NCBI GenBank assembly: GCA_002691385.1
Contig: NZHT01000026.1
Coordinates: forward strand, 1 to 35,972
Direction: 5' to 3'
Origin: Flammeovirgaceae bacterium
GTDB taxonomy: Bacteria; Bacteroidota; Bacteroidia; Cytophagales; Cyclobacteriaceae
DNA length: 35,972 nucleotides
Below are positions 20,496 to 32,918 of the stretch, one piece after another. The notes below the pieces were generated by a model. The model ran no database searches, was not told the DNA's origin, and saw only the letters and a list, made by a program, of their open reading frames with translations. The position numbers and the translations under genes were made by a program. The stretch's first letter is position 1; every line of letters begins with the position of its first letter.

Positions 20496-22515
20496 TTCTA
20501 AAAAACCATTCTAGGTTGAATAAGGTTAAAATCACCAACAAAATCCACCTAAGATCAATTAGTTTGATGAAGTCTTGAAGCCTATGAATGATGCTTTTGG
20601 CCTGTGAATTTTGAAGATCATTAATTAGCAGTTCACGCTCATTTTTATGATAAAACTGTCCTCCAGTATGGTCAGCGAGATCTTTGAGTAGGTTATGATT
20701 GGCCGTTAATGTAGTTTGTTCCAGTTGGGAATCTTCAATAATGAATTGCCCATTTGAGAATAATTTTTCATCATTAGAGACAGATACGGCTTCATAATAA
20801 TAAATTCCTTTGTCAAGTGTTCCAATATTCAAGGTTTTATTAACATCGCCACCTATAAAATTAAAGATACTTTCCGATCCATCATTTTTCTGAAATACTT
20901 TCAGTGTTATTTGGTTGCCAGCTATGGGTTCATAAATGTCGTTGTAGGATTCCGTGGTAAATTCGATAAGATCGCCACTTTGAAAATACTGTGCAACAGG
21001 TTTAAACATAAATTTACGTTTATCTGATTGAACACTGAGGTATTGAATGGATTTAAGAATAATTTGATCAAAAAGTGAAGCATTATTTGACATCGCGAGT
21101 TCTTGTAATCTCCAATTCCAAATTCCGGTACCATATAGGACGCCATACTTCAAGCTCCCGTTGTCAAAAAAAGATAACACAGGCTTATCTATGGTGAGAT
21201 TTCCAACCCTTTGTTGAAGTAAAATTTCATGAGGACCTATGTCATAAGATCCATAAGGTACCTTTAGCGTTGGATAGTCATTGAACTTATCCAGATAGGA
21301 TCTATTGAGTTCAAATTTTCTGAAGTTAGAATTATAAACGGGTTTAATAATATCTTGTTGATTTCCTAGCTGTTCAATAGCGATATTGGTTTTAGAATAG
21401 AGTTGATTTAGTTTCGATTTTTTACTAAGGATATATAAAAAGTTAGGATTACCCGAATAATTTAGGATAGGAAAATTATTAGAAAAAGCTTGATGATGAA
21501 TGACGAGATCGAAGGTGTCAATTGGAGGGGTTTTTGTTAATCCTGGGATATATATTTGAGTTTGGTAATTTTCACTTCGAGAAATAGCTAATCGAATGGC
21601 TCTGATATCTGGATGGGGTGCGGGCGCTACCAATAGTATTTTTTCTTTTCCTTCGACGATCTCAATAAAAAAATCATTTTCATTATTTATCAAATTTGTT
21701 TCATCGGCTTCTGGGGGTATCTTTATGTGATAATGTTGAGTTCCAAATTTATTGGCATCTATTTCAAATGTAACTTTCATTTGCGAGGATAGTGTTAAAT
21801 TTTTCTTACTAATGACTCCATCATCATCGGATAAAATGATCGTCTTTTTCATATCAATGTAACCTGTGGCATCGATGTATACTTCGATTGGAAAGCGATT
21901 ACCTTGATATACGACTTGATTGCTGCGTATCTCTTTGATTCCAATGTCTTTTCTGATTGCGGTGTCCCCTAGTCCTAGACTATGAATGGGAATCAAAGAG
22001 GACCTATAAGAAGGAGAAAGTCCCTGATTATACAAACCATCTGAGATCAACAAGACGGCTGAAAGATTTCGTGTCTCTGCGCTTTTAAAAACTACATTAA
22101 GTGCTTGGTTTAAGTTAGTAGAAGAGGCGTCAAACCGAATTGGTATCTCGGTACGAGTTTCTAAATTAAATAACCATGGTTCAAAATCAATGGAGCTTAT
22201 TTTTTTGTCTAAGTCCAAAAGTAATTCATTCATATTAATTGAATCATGATGCTGCATCATAGAAAATGAATGGTCAACGACTAAAGCGATGATAGGTTTT
22301 TCGATGACCTGAGTAGGGTGGTTAATCAAAGGGTTTAATAGTATTAAAAAAACCATGAGCGTGGAAACAATACGAATTGCTCCTAGAATTTTGGATACAT
22401 ATGTTGCCCAAGGATTTTTCTTCGAATACATTAAGTAAGTAATGCCCGCAATGAGTGCAACTGCCGGCACGAGCCACCATTCATTGGCTAAAAATGTAAC
22501 CGAGGGATCTCTCAT
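20476..22515 (-). CDS. VWA-domain-like membrane protein, function unknown
   Basis: 679 aa; two N-terminal TM segments and one at the C-terminus; MIDAS-like DHSFS in PIIALVVDHSFSMMQHHDS; LSAVLLISDGLYNQG as in von Willebrand A folds. Confidence 0.75.
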   Translation of the reverse strand: MRDPSVTFLANEWWLVPAVALIAGITYLMYSKKNPWATYVSKILGAIRIVSTLMVFLILLNPLINHPTQVIEKPIIALVVDHSFSMMQHHDSINMNELLLDLDKKISSIDFEPWLFNLETRTEIPIRFDASSTNLNQALNVVFKSAETRNLSAVLLISDGLYNQGLSPSYRSSLIPIHSLGLGDTAIRKDIGIKEIRSNQVVYQGNRFPIEVYIDATGYIDMKKTIILSDDDGVISKKNLTLSSQMKVTFEIDANKFGTQHYHIKIPPEADETNLINNENDFFIEIVEGKEKILLVAPAPHPDIRAIRLAISRSENYQTQIYIPGLTKTPPIDTFDLVIHHQAFSNNFPILNYSGNPNFLYILSKKSKLNQLYSKTNIAIEQLGNQQDIIKPVYNSNFRKFELNRSYLDKFNDYPTLKVPYGSYDIGPHEILLQQRVGNLTIDKPVLSFFDNGSLKYGVLYGTGIWNWRLQELAMSNNASLFDQIILKSIQYLSVQSDKRKFMFKPVAQYFQSGDLIEFTTESYNDIYEPIAGNQITLKVFQKNDGSESIFNFIGGDVNKTLNIGTLDKGIYYYEAVSVSNDEKLFSNGQFIIEDSQLEQTTLTANHNLLKDLADHTGGQFYHKNERELLINDLQNSQAKSIIHRLQDFIKLIDLRWILLVILTLFNLEWFFRKYLGSY

Positions 22516-22570
22516 AAACTTAAAACCGCCTTATAAGCAGTTAGGTTCGATAAAATAAAAAGGTTATTTA

Positions 22571-23317
22571 TTAAGTAAGTAATCCACCATTTACCTGCAA
22601 CACCTGTCCCGTAATATAAGTTGAGGAGTCCGAGCCTAGAAAGACACAAGCATTTGCGATATCCTCTGGACTTCCTCCACGTTTTAATGGGATGGCATCA
22701 CGCCAAGTTTGCACCACTTTTTCATCTAATCCTGCGGTCATTTCCGTCTCAATAAATCCTGGAGCAACTACATTACAGCGAACGCCTCGAGAACCCAACT
22801 CAAGGGCAACAGATTTGGAAAAACCAATAATGCCTGCCTTTGAAGCGGCATAATTAGCCTGACCCATATTCCCTTTGATACCGACGATTGAAGACATATT
22901 GATAATTGATCCACTTTTTTGTTTCATAAGAGGCCTAAAGGCCGCTTTTACAGTATTAAAACAAGATTTTAAATTAATTTCCATGATTTCATCCCACTCT
23001 GATTCAGACATCCTCATCAATAGATTATCTCGAGTGATTCCTGCATTATTGATCAAGATATCTAACTTTCCAAAATCTTGGAGGACATCCGCAATTAATT
23101 CCTGGGCAGCCTCATATTTGGAGGCATCTGACCTATAGCCTTTGGCATTTAAACCTTTGGCCTTTAATTGTGCAACTAAGCTTTCCCCTTGCTCCACACT
23201 TGACAAGTAGGTAAAAGCTACATGGGCCCCTTGTTCAGCAAATGTATGGGCGATGGCTCTTCCTATTCCTTTTGACGCACCGGTAATTAGTGCTATTTTT
23301 CCTTCTAATGTTTTCAT
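22571..23317 (-). CDS. fabG: 3-oxoacyl-[acyl-carrier-protein] reductase
   Basis: 248 aa SDR; TGASKGIGRAIA, LINNAGITRDNLLMRMSESEWDEIMEINLKSCFN, YAASKAGIIGFSKSVALELGSRGVRCNVVAPGFIETEMT. Confidence 0.94.
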   Translation of the reverse strand: MKTLEGKIALITGASKGIGRAIAHTFAEQGAHVAFTYLSSVEQGESLVAQLKAKGLNAKGYRSDASKYEAAQELIADVLQDFGKLDILINNAGITRDNLLMRMSESEWDEIMEINLKSCFNTVKAAFRPLMKQKSGSIINMSSIVGIKGNMGQANYAASKAGIIGFSKSVALELGSRGVRCNVVAPGFIETEMTAGLDEKVVQTWRDAIPLKRGGSPEDIANACVFLGSDSSTYITGQVLQVNGGLLT

Positions 23318-23404
23318 GTAAAATTTATAATTTATGCTAAATTAAATAACTCAATTAATATACGACTATCATCGCTCATCTTAGTCATTTTAATAGTTAA
23401 CCCT

Positions 23405-23412
23405 TAGATTTG
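23405..23412 (+). promoter_or_regulatory. candidate Bacteroidota -7 element (TAnnTTTG) upstream of the dihydrolipoyl dehydrogenase gene
   Basis: TAGATTTG matches TAnnTTTG and lies 46 nt upstream of the start codon; the -33 region (TTAG) is only a partial match. Confidence 0.5.
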
Positions 23413-23457
23413 CAAACGAAACGAATTAAAGCATTTATTAGCATTTAAAAAAATTAT

Positions 23458-24852
23458 ATGGCTTCACAATATGATCTATTAATAATCGGAAGTGGTCCGG
23501 GAGGTTACGTAGCGGCAATTAGAGCATCTCAGCTCGGCATGAAAGTTGGGATAGTTGAAAAGGCAGAATTAGGGGGTGTTTGTCTTAATTGGGGTTGTAT
23601 ACCCACTAAAGCACTATTGAAAAGTGCTCAAGTTTTTGAATACGTTAATCATGCAGCTGACTATGGTATATCTGTTAGAGAATCAACTGCGGATTTTAAA
23701 GGTATGGTCAAGAGAAGTCGTGAGGTGGCGGATTCCAATAGTAAAGGGATTGACTTTCTTTTTAAAAAAAATAAAATAGAAGTCATAAAAGGTCATGGGA
23801 CACTTTCAAAAGACAGGCAGATTAAGGTGACAGATGCCACTGGAAAAACATCCAATTATGAGTCCAAAAATATAATCCTAGCTACAGGAGGACGAGCAAG
23901 AGAACTACCTAATTTACCGATGGATGGTAAGAAAGTGATTGGATACAGAGAAGCCATGACGCTGTCTGCAAAACCTAAAAAAATAGTTATTGTAGGCTCC
24001 GGTGCAATTGGTGTTGAATTTGCCTATTTCTATAACGCCATAGGAACAGAAGTTATCATAGCTGAATATTTACCAAATATCGTACCGGTGGAAGATGCAG
24101 ATATTTCTGCAACATTGGCGCGAAGCTTTAAAAAGAAAGGTATTAAAATCATGACTCAAGCAGAGGTTACTAAAGTAGATATAAAAGGAAAGGGATGTAA
24201 GGTAAGCATAAGTACCAAAAAAGGAGAAGAGATTTTAGAATGTGATATTGTATTATCAGCGGTAGGCGTATCTACTAATTTGGAAGGTCTGGGGATTGAA
24301 AATCGTGGGATCAAGATCGAAAAAGGGAAAGTTGTTGTAGATGAATATTATGCAACCAACATCTCAGGAATTTATGCTATTGGCGATATTGTGCAGGGTC
24401 AAGCATTGGCACATGTAGCATCGGCGGAAGGCATTATTTGTGTTGAAAAAATTGCGGGGCAATCTCCCCAGCCCTTAGATTATGGAAATATCCCGGGATG
24501 TACTTATTGTTCTCCTGAAATTTCTTCTGTGGGTATGACTGAAAAAGAAGCCCTTTCCAAGGGTTATGAAATTAAAGTAGGTAAGTTTCCATTTTCTGCG
24601 TCAGGAAAAGCTAAAGCTTCTGGTGCCACGGAAGGATTTGTTAAAGTTATATTTGATGCAAAATATGGGGAATGGCTCGGGGCACACATGATTGGTGCAA
24701 ATGTCACTGAGATGATTGGTGAAGCGGTAGTTGCAAGAAAGCTGGAAACTACAGGGCATGAAATTATTAAATCCGTACACCCTCATCCGACGATGTCAGA
24801 AGCTATCATGGAGGCTGTGGCTGATGCCTATGGTGAGGTCATTCATATGTGA
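23458..24852 (+). CDS. lpdA: dihydrolipoyl dehydrogenase
   Basis: 464 aa; GSGPGGYVAAIRASQLG, redox-active GGVCLNWGCIPTKAL, YAIGDIVQGQALAHVASAEG, HPHPTMSEAI. Confidence 0.96.
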   Translation: MASQYDLLIIGSGPGGYVAAIRASQLGMKVGIVEKAELGGVCLNWGCIPTKALLKSAQVFEYVNHAADYGISVRESTADFKGMVKRSREVADSNSKGIDFLFKKNKIEVIKGHGTLSKDRQIKVTDATGKTSNYESKNIILATGGRARELPNLPMDGKKVIGYREAMTLSAKPKKIVIVGSGAIGVEFAYFYNAIGTEVIIAEYLPNIVPVEDADISATLARSFKKKGIKIMTQAEVTKVDIKGKGCKVSISTKKGEEILECDIVLSAVGVSTNLEGLGIENRGIKIEKGKVVVDEYYATNISGIYAIGDIVQGQALAHVASAEGIICVEKIAGQSPQPLDYGNIPGCTYCSPEISSVGMTEKEALSKGYEIKVGKFPFSASGKAKASGATEGFVKVIFDAKYGEWLGAHMIGANVTEMIGEAVVARKLETTGHEIIKSVHPHPTMSEAIMEAVADAYGEVIHM

Positions 24853-24997
24853 TACTTTTTTTCAACGAATTAATTTTTCAGCAGTATTAGCTTCATTCAG
24901 TCTAAAAAAGATTCGTTTTGATAAAATAAATATTGAATGGTTTTGCCAATTGCTTGGATAATTTCAGGTTAATTCGGGTATTTTTAGATAATTTAAT

Positions 24998-25468
24998 TTA
25001 AAGTGGTTTTAAATCAAAAAGATTATTTAGAACCGCAGAGCACTGATAGGTTGACTCCCAGCTACTTTTCCTGCACAGCTTTTATGCCGGAAAAGTCACC
25101 TAAAATTTTTGTAGCTTTAATACGATCTTTTGTATAAAGCGAATCATGTTTTCCAATTAACTCAGGTTTGACTTATATTTTTAATGTACCGCTGATATGG
25201 TGATTTCTGAGTGAGCTTGATTTTTTAAATTATGGAGGACAATTTTTAAAAAGATATAGAAATAATCAATTAGCTCAACGTTGATGTCAATTCATCATCC
25301 TCAAGTAGCGCATCTAAACTTGAAGTAAACAATGCCGTATTACCGCTTCTTTTTTTATTGATATCTATTATTATAATTGTTTTTATCTCAGCACCCAATT
25401 CTGAATTTTAATTTAAGCCTTTATAAAAGCCTTTGAAAACCTATCCAAAGCCTATTAATCCTATTTTC

Positions 25469-25476
<8 letters not shown>
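24998..25476 (-). pseudogene. hom: decayed, internally deleted homoserine dehydrogenase remnant
   Basis: Minus-strand translation from ATG 25476: MTKKIGLIGFG*VFKGFYKGLN*NSELGAEIKTIIIIDINKKRSGNTALFTSSLDALLEDDEL, then after a frameshift DINVELID; C-terminal fragments in shifted frames ELIGKHDSLYTKDRIKATKILGDFSG, AGKVAGSQPISA, AVLNNLFDLKPL*. These resemble the NAD-binding N-terminus and the G(K)GAGS.PT.SAVL.D C-terminus of monofunctional homoserine dehydrogenases. Two in-frame stops, frameshifts and about 480 bp in place of roughly 1.2 kb. ATGACTAA overlaps the metX stop. Confidence 0.82.
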
Positions 25477-27849
<2,373 letters not shown>

Positions 27850-27998
27850 AGTTATGTATACATTCGTATGAGGCGCATACAATCTTGGTAATAACAGAAA
27901 TGACTGAAGAAAACCACAAATGATGAGAAATCCATTCTAGCATCAATTGTAGCTAGAGATAATTTAAATTTTAAATTTTGCAATATTATCATAATCAT

Positions 27999-28090
27999 CA
28001 ATTTATTTGTCAGGAATTAGCACCTTCTCCTTAGCAGGGGGGTTGCTAGTGCGTCAACGAGCCTGTCTCTTAGCACTTCTTAATAAATCG
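27999..28090 (-). ncRNA. SAM-I (S-box) riboswitch upstream of metY-metX
   Basis: Minus strand CGATTTATTAAGAAGTGCTAAGAGACAGGCTCGTTGACGCACTAGCAACCCCCCTGCTAAGGAGAAGGTGCTAATTCCTGACAAATAAATTG. 9-bp P1 (CGATTTATT/AATAAATTG), P2 AGTGC/GCACT with the GAG...CTC inner stem, conserved AGCAACC, and conserved AAGGTGCTAATTCC. Confidence 0.92.
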
Positions 28091-28112
28091 AGCTAATGTT
28101 CGATTCTTCGAG

Positions 28113-28144
28113 CAAACTTAATCACCAAATTTTATTTTACAAAA
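28113..28144 (-). promoter_or_regulatory. Bacteroidota-type sigma-A promoter for the SAM riboswitch-metYX transcript
   Basis: Minus strand TTTTG (-33) - 19 nt - TAAGTTTG (-7), matching TTG-N19-TAnnTTTG; expected start just before riboswitch P1. Confidence 0.75.
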
Positions 28145-28367
28145 CAATTGAAATAAATTTTTATTATTTGTTTTTGATACTTTAGATGGTGCTATCTTCT
28201 GTAGCATCAACTATTTCATGTTATATATGGAGGATAGTTTTTAAATTTGTTTCGGACAAATGCACATTCGAGTATTCAGACGAATTAATATATTTGCTTG
28301 ATAACTCATTATTGTTTTTGAGTAAGTATGAAATTAAAGGCTTTCTATTTTAGTTTGCAGTTCAAAG

Positions 28368-29504
28368 ATGCATATAGCCAACAGACTTAAGGAGGTTCAA
28401 GAATATTATTTTTCTGCAAAACTCAGAGAGATACGTGCTTTAGAAAAGGGGGGTAAAGATGTTATTAATCTCGGTATTGGAAGTCCTGATTTGTTACCTC
28501 CCAGTCGAGTAATAGAAAAATTAAAAATAGGCTCGAACCTTCGGGGAGCCAATCAATATCAGTCCTATCAAGGTCTTCCTGCCTTTCGCCAGGCAATTGC
28601 TGAATTTTCAAGAAATCATTTAGACATCGTCTTGAATCCTGAACACGAAATTTTACCTCTAATGGGATCAAAGGAAGGAATTGCTCATATTTCATTGGCT
28701 TATCTCAACAAAGGAGATCAAGTCTTAATTCCTGAGTTGGGCTATCCTGCGTACACTTCAGCAACCAAAATGGTAGAAGCAGAGCCGATTTATTATCCTT
28801 TAATCGAATCAGATGATTGGTGTCCTGATTGGAAGTTCTTTGACCAGTTAGATTATAGCAAAATAAAATTACTTTATCTGAATTATCCACATATGCCTAC
28901 GGGAGCTAGGGGATCTCAGAAAATTTTAGGAAAGTTCGTGCGAATAGCACAAAAGTACGAGTTATTATTGATTCATGATAATCCCTATAGTTTCATTTTG
29001 AATGATCAACCCCAGAGTATTTTTTCTGTTAAAGGGTCCAAAAATTGTGCTTTGGAATTGAATTCTTTGTCTAAATCCTTCAATATGTCTGGATGGCGCG
29101 TAGGTTGGTTGTCAGGAGCTGCAGAAAATATCAAGAATGTATTAAGGATCAAAAGCAATTTCGATTCAGGGATGTATCAACCCATTCAGAGAGCTGCAAT
29201 CAGCGCTTTACAGCAGGATGAGAAATGGTTTGAACAATTGAATCTTACCTATAAGATCCGTAGAAACTGTGTTTTTCGTCTATTAGATAAACTTAATTGT
29301 ACCTACCGAAAAGCACAAAGTGGTCTTTTTGTATGGGCCCAAGCACCTGTGATGGATGTCGATGTCCTTGTTGATGACTTGCTTGTGAACAAACACATTT
29401 TTATTACACCAGGGCATATTTTTGGAGCCAAGGGAAGACGTTATTTAAGGGTATCATTGTGTGCTCCCGCAGAAGTTTTTGAGCAAGCTATTTTAAGATT
29501 ATGA
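28368..29504 (+). CDS. class I/II PLP-dependent aminotransferase (probably aromatic amino acid pathway)
   Basis: 378 aa; INLGIGSPDLLPP, YPHMPTGARGS, LLIHDNPYS, PLP-lysine region ELNSLSKSFNMSGWRVGWLSG; overlaps tyrA by ATGA. Confidence 0.9.
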   Translation: MHIANRLKEVQEYYFSAKLREIRALEKGGKDVINLGIGSPDLLPPSRVIEKLKIGSNLRGANQYQSYQGLPAFRQAIAEFSRNHLDIVLNPEHEILPLMGSKEGIAHISLAYLNKGDQVLIPELGYPAYTSATKMVEAEPIYYPLIESDDWCPDWKFFDQLDYSKIKLLYLNYPHMPTGARGSQKILGKFVRIAQKYELLLIHDNPYSFILNDQPQSIFSVKGSKNCALELNSLSKSFNMSGWRVGWLSGAAENIKNVLRIKSNFDSGMYQPIQRAAISALQQDEKWFEQLNLTYKIRRNCVFRLLDKLNCTYRKAQSGLFVWAQAPVMDVDVLVDDLLVNKHIFITPGHIFGAKGRRYLRVSLCAPAEVFEQAILRL

Positions 29505-30346
29505 AGATTTCTATCATTGGTTTGGGATTAATTGGGGGCTCGTATGCATTATCGCTTAAGCAACGATTCAAAGACTTGACATTGTATGGTTGGGATCATA
29601 ATGAGGCACATAATTTAGCAGCCAGAAAACGGAACATTATTGACGTAAGTTGTCGCTCATTGGAGGAGGCTTTTGAGAAGGGTGATTGGATACTATTGGC
29701 CATTCCTGTAAATACTATAGCTTCTTCACTTCCGGGCATGTTGGATACGGTAGCATCTCATCAATTGATTATTGATTTTGGATCTACGAAAGAACAAATT
29801 TGTAAAGTGGTAGCAAGGCATAAAAGGCGAGATCAATTCATTGCAGCGCATCCGATTGCTGGAACTGAATACAGTGGGCCAAGTGCAGCTTTTTCTACCC
29901 TATATCAAGACAAAGTTATGATTGTATGTGAACCGGAAAAAACAAAGGCAGATTTCTTGAAGACATTTAATGATCAATGTAATGCTTTGGGCATGACAAC
30001 CGTTTATTTAGGAGCTGCTGAACATGACTTGCACTTGGCTTATGTTTCCCATTTGAGTCATATCATTGCTTTTGGACTTTCCCATACAGTCTTACAAAAA
30101 GAAGTGTCCGCTACGAAGATTTTAGATTTGGCGGGTTCCGGACTGGCATCAACGGTCAGACTAGCTAAAAGTTCGCCAGATATGTGGACGCCCATTTTCA
30201 TTAATAATCGAGGCGCTATTTTAGAGAGTTTGGATGTATATATTGAGAAAATAAATGATTTTAAGGAGCTTCTAGAAGACTCAAATGTTCCTGGAATTAA
30301 AGCGTTTCTCGAAAAAGGCAGAGAAATCAAAAAAATTCTCAAATAA
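29501..30346 (+). CDS. tyrA: prephenate dehydrogenase
   Basis: 281 aa; MKISIIGLGLIGGSYALSL, IDFGSTKEQI, AAHPIAGTEYSGPSAAFSTLYQDK, HDLHLAYVSHLSHIIAFGLS, ATSTVRLAKSSPDMW-type region. Confidence 0.93.
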   Translation: MKISIIGLGLIGGSYALSLKQRFKDLTLYGWDHNEAHNLAARKRNIIDVSCRSLEEAFEKGDWILLAIPVNTIASSLPGMLDTVASHQLIIDFGSTKEQICKVVARHKRRDQFIAAHPIAGTEYSGPSAAFSTLYQDKVMIVCEPEKTKADFLKTFNDQCNALGMTTVYLGAAEHDLHLAYVSHLSHIIAFGLSHTVLQKEVSATKILDLAGSGLASTVRLAKSSPDMWTPIFINNRGAILESLDVYIEKINDFKELLEDSNVPGIKAFLEKGREIKKILK

Positions 30347-30378
30347 TGTAAATCTTTAGGTTAAAAAATGCCTTATGA

Positions 30379-31077
30379 TCAAACTCGAAGGGTTGAAATA
30401 CCCCCATCAATCGCCATGATTTGACCTGACATCCACTGTGATTTCTCTGAGAGTAAAAACTCAACCACATCAGCCATATTTTCGCTTGTACCTAATTTTT
30501 TCAAAGGATGCCTTTCCGCATTTGCTTGTTTTTTCGTATCGCTACCTAAAAATTTTGATGCCAATGGCGTATCAGTGAGTGAAGGAGCGATGGCATTGAC
30601 CCGGATTTTTGGGGCTAATTCAGCAGCTAATGATCGGGTCAAACCTTCAATAGCCCCCTTTGAAGTAGCCACTTGTGTATGAAAGTTAAAGCCTGATTGA
30701 ACGGCGACCGTTGAAAAAAACACAATGGAAGCACTCATTGATTTTTTAAGACGGGGTAGAATCGCTTGAATGATCTTGATGGCCCCCACCACTTGAAGGT
30801 CAAAATCAGCTTGGAAAGCGTCGGGGGTGATTCTGTAAAAAGGGAGTAAATTAATACTTCCTGGGCAATAAACGACACCATCAATGACCTCAGGTAGTAA
30901 TGAGAGATCGAGTGTGTCAGACAAAACATCAAATTTGAAGGGTTTGATATTTTCAGCACTAGGAATGCTACCAGAGTTAAAAGTAGCCATTACTTGATAA
31001 TCAGCGTTGTTTGTGAGTTTTTCAATTAAAGAGGCTCCTATTCCCGAAGATCCTCCAATGATAAGAATATTTTGCAT
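30379..31077 (-). CDS. SDR family oxidoreductase
   Basis: 232 aa; IIGGSSGIGASLIEKL, VVYCPGSINLLPF, FFSTVAVQSGFNFHTQVATSKGAIEGLTRSLAAELAPKIRVNAIAPSLTDTPLA. Confidence 0.9.
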   Translation of the reverse strand: MQNILIIGGSSGIGASLIEKLTNNADYQVMATFNSGSIPSAENIKPFKFDVLSDTLDLSLLPEVIDGVVYCPGSINLLPFYRITPDAFQADFDLQVVGAIKIIQAILPRLKKSMSASIVFFSTVAVQSGFNFHTQVATSKGAIEGLTRSLAAELAPKIRVNAIAPSLTDTPLASKFLGSDTKKQANAERHPLKKLGTSENMADVVEFLLSEKSQWMSGQIMAIDGGISTLRV

Positions 31078-31227
31078 ATTTTTCGTTTAATTCTAATAAC
31101 ATTTCTCAAGTTCAATTAGTGCCAATTATTTTTAATTATGAGAGATTATTTTTAAGCCGTCTATTTTTTAATACGTTTTTCAGTAGAAGAATTTTTACTT
31201 TTGTAGATAAATAAGCTAAAGAGATTT

Positions 31228-31779
31228 ATGAGAGTTGCAATTACTATTTTCATTTTCTGTGCCATAAACATCATTGTGCGGGCACAAGAATCCTATACTA
31301 GGCAAAAGATTACGCCCAACATATCTATGAAAATATCTGATTATTTTCAAATTATGCCTCCTCAACAATTGCTTGATCGTTATGCTTCTTCAAGAATTCC
31401 GATAGCGATGTTTACCACCCTTGATGGAGGGGCTGACCTAGGAATCAACGAGACTGCCACCCAGTGGGGGCCCAACGACATTGAGATATTATTGGAGTTT
31501 TATAAAGCGTCTATTGTCAATCTATATACTGAAATTAATTTTGTTCAAAGCAATATCATAACGGTAAATGAACGCCAATTTATTGTTTTTGAGTTTTTGG
31601 GCGAAGTAGCAGATGAAAGTCTATTGGGTGGAGTTAATTCAATAAAAAAATACAATTACATTCAATACGCCCTTTACAATGGAAAAGTTTTATTGTTTAA
31701 TTTCAACTGTGCCGCTAACGAACAACAAAAATGGCAGTTAGTCGCTAAAGAAATGATGTCTAGTATCAGATTAAAATAA
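31228..31779 (+). CDS. secreted protein of unknown function
   Basis: 183 aa; signal-peptide-like N-terminus (MRVAITIFIFCAINIIVRAQE); stop overlaps the tadA start (TAATG). Confidence 0.7.
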   Translation: MRVAITIFIFCAINIIVRAQESYTRQKITPNISMKISDYFQIMPPQQLLDRYASSRIPIAMFTTLDGGADLGINETATQWGPNDIEILLEFYKASIVNLYTEINFVQSNIITVNERQFIVFEFLGEVADESLLGGVNSIKKYNYIQYALYNGKVLLFNFNCAANEQQKWQLVAKEMMSSIRLK

Positions 31780-32237
31780 TGTTGACTGTACACAGTGATG
31801 CCTATTTTATGCAGCAGGCTTTGCTTCAAGCTGATTTAGCCGATCAACAGCTAGAAATACCTATAGGTGCTGTGATAGTTTGCGAAAATAAAATTGTGGC
31901 CAAAGCGTACAATCAAGTTGAGAAATTGCAAGACGTGACTGCTCATGCTGAGATGTTGGCCATCACAGCAGCCCAAAATTATTTAAGTTCGAAATATTTA
32001 GATAATTGCACCATGTACGTAACCCTAGAACCTTGTACCATGTGTTCGGGAGCTCTTTTTTTGAGTCGAATGGGGGCTCTTTTTATAGGTGCTCGAGATT
32101 CGAAACGTGGGTTCAGCTTACTAAATCCTGTCCCATTTCATCCCAAGACAAAGGTAAGTTTTGGGATACTTGAGGCTGATTGTGAAGCTAAAATTAAAGA
32201 ATTTTTTAAAAAAATGCGGAACAAACAGAAAGAATGA
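31779..32237 (+). CDS. tadA: nucleoside deaminase, tRNA(adenosine-34) deaminase-like
   Basis: 152 aa; zinc motifs TAHAEMLAI and TLEPCTMCSGAL. Confidence 0.9.
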   Translation: MLTVHSDAYFMQQALLQADLADQQLEIPIGAVIVCENKIVAKAYNQVEKLQDVTAHAEMLAITAAQNYLSSKYLDNCTMYVTLEPCTMCSGALFLSRMGALFIGARDSKRGFSLLNPVPFHPKTKVSFGILEADCEAKIKEFFKKMRNKQKE

Positions 32238-32312
32238 TAAAATGGAACATTAGCATCCCATATTTTGTTATTTTTACAAATCTTTTTCAACTTTAATTAA
32301 AACATTAAAATT

Positions 32313-32918
32313 ATGGCATTTGAATTACCTAAATTACCTTATTCACACGATGCGTTGAATCCACATATTGATACGGCTACCATGGAAGTTCATCATGGCA
32401 AACATCATGCTGCATATGTTGCAAAGTTAAATACGGCGGTTAGTGGAAGTGGGATGGAGGGAAAATCTCTTGAAGAACTGATTAAAAATCATACCAATGT
32501 CGCAGCCGTTCGTAATAATGGAGGAGGACACTGGAATCATTCTTTATTCTGGACCGTAATGAGTCCTTCTGGCGGGGGTGCACCTAATGGGGAACTGTCT
32601 TCAGCCATTAATGGAGCTTTCGGCTCATTTGAGGAGTTTAAAGCAGCTTTTAGCATTGCGGGCGCGACTCAATTTGGTTCGGGATGGGCATGGCTTTGTG
32701 TAAGTAACGGAGGCAAGTTGGAAGTTTGCTCAACTGCTAATCAAGACAATCCATTGATGCCGGGTCTAGGATGCGAAGGTCTACCTATTTTGGGTCTAGA
32801 TGTTTGGGAGCATGCTTACTATCTTAAATACCAAAACAGAAGGCCAGATTATATCAATGCCTTTTTTGATGTAGTCAATTGGACAGAAGTAAGCCGCAGA
32901 TTTAACGAGGCCAAATAA
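32313..32918 (+). CDS. sodB: superoxide dismutase (Fe/Mn family)
   Basis: 201 aa; [67 protein letters not shown]. Confidence 0.96.
   Translation: MAFELPKLPYSHDALNPHIDTATMEVHHGKHHAAYVAKLNTAVSGSGMEGKSLEELIKNHTNVAAVRNNGGGHWNHSLFWTVMSPSGGGAPNGELSSAINGAFGSFEEFKAAFSIAGATQFGSGWAWLCVSNGGKLEVCSTANQDNPLMPGLGCEGLPILGLDVWEHAYYLKYQNRRPDYINAFFDVVNWTEVSRRFNEAK

Noticed and set aside
24731-24961. Plus-strand ORF of 76 aa at the lpdA 3' end
   Set aside because: Mostly out-of-frame lpdA sequence; no start context or domain.
30058-30342. Minus-strand ORF of 94 aa
   Set aside because: Antisense to the tyrA 3' half; no independent support.
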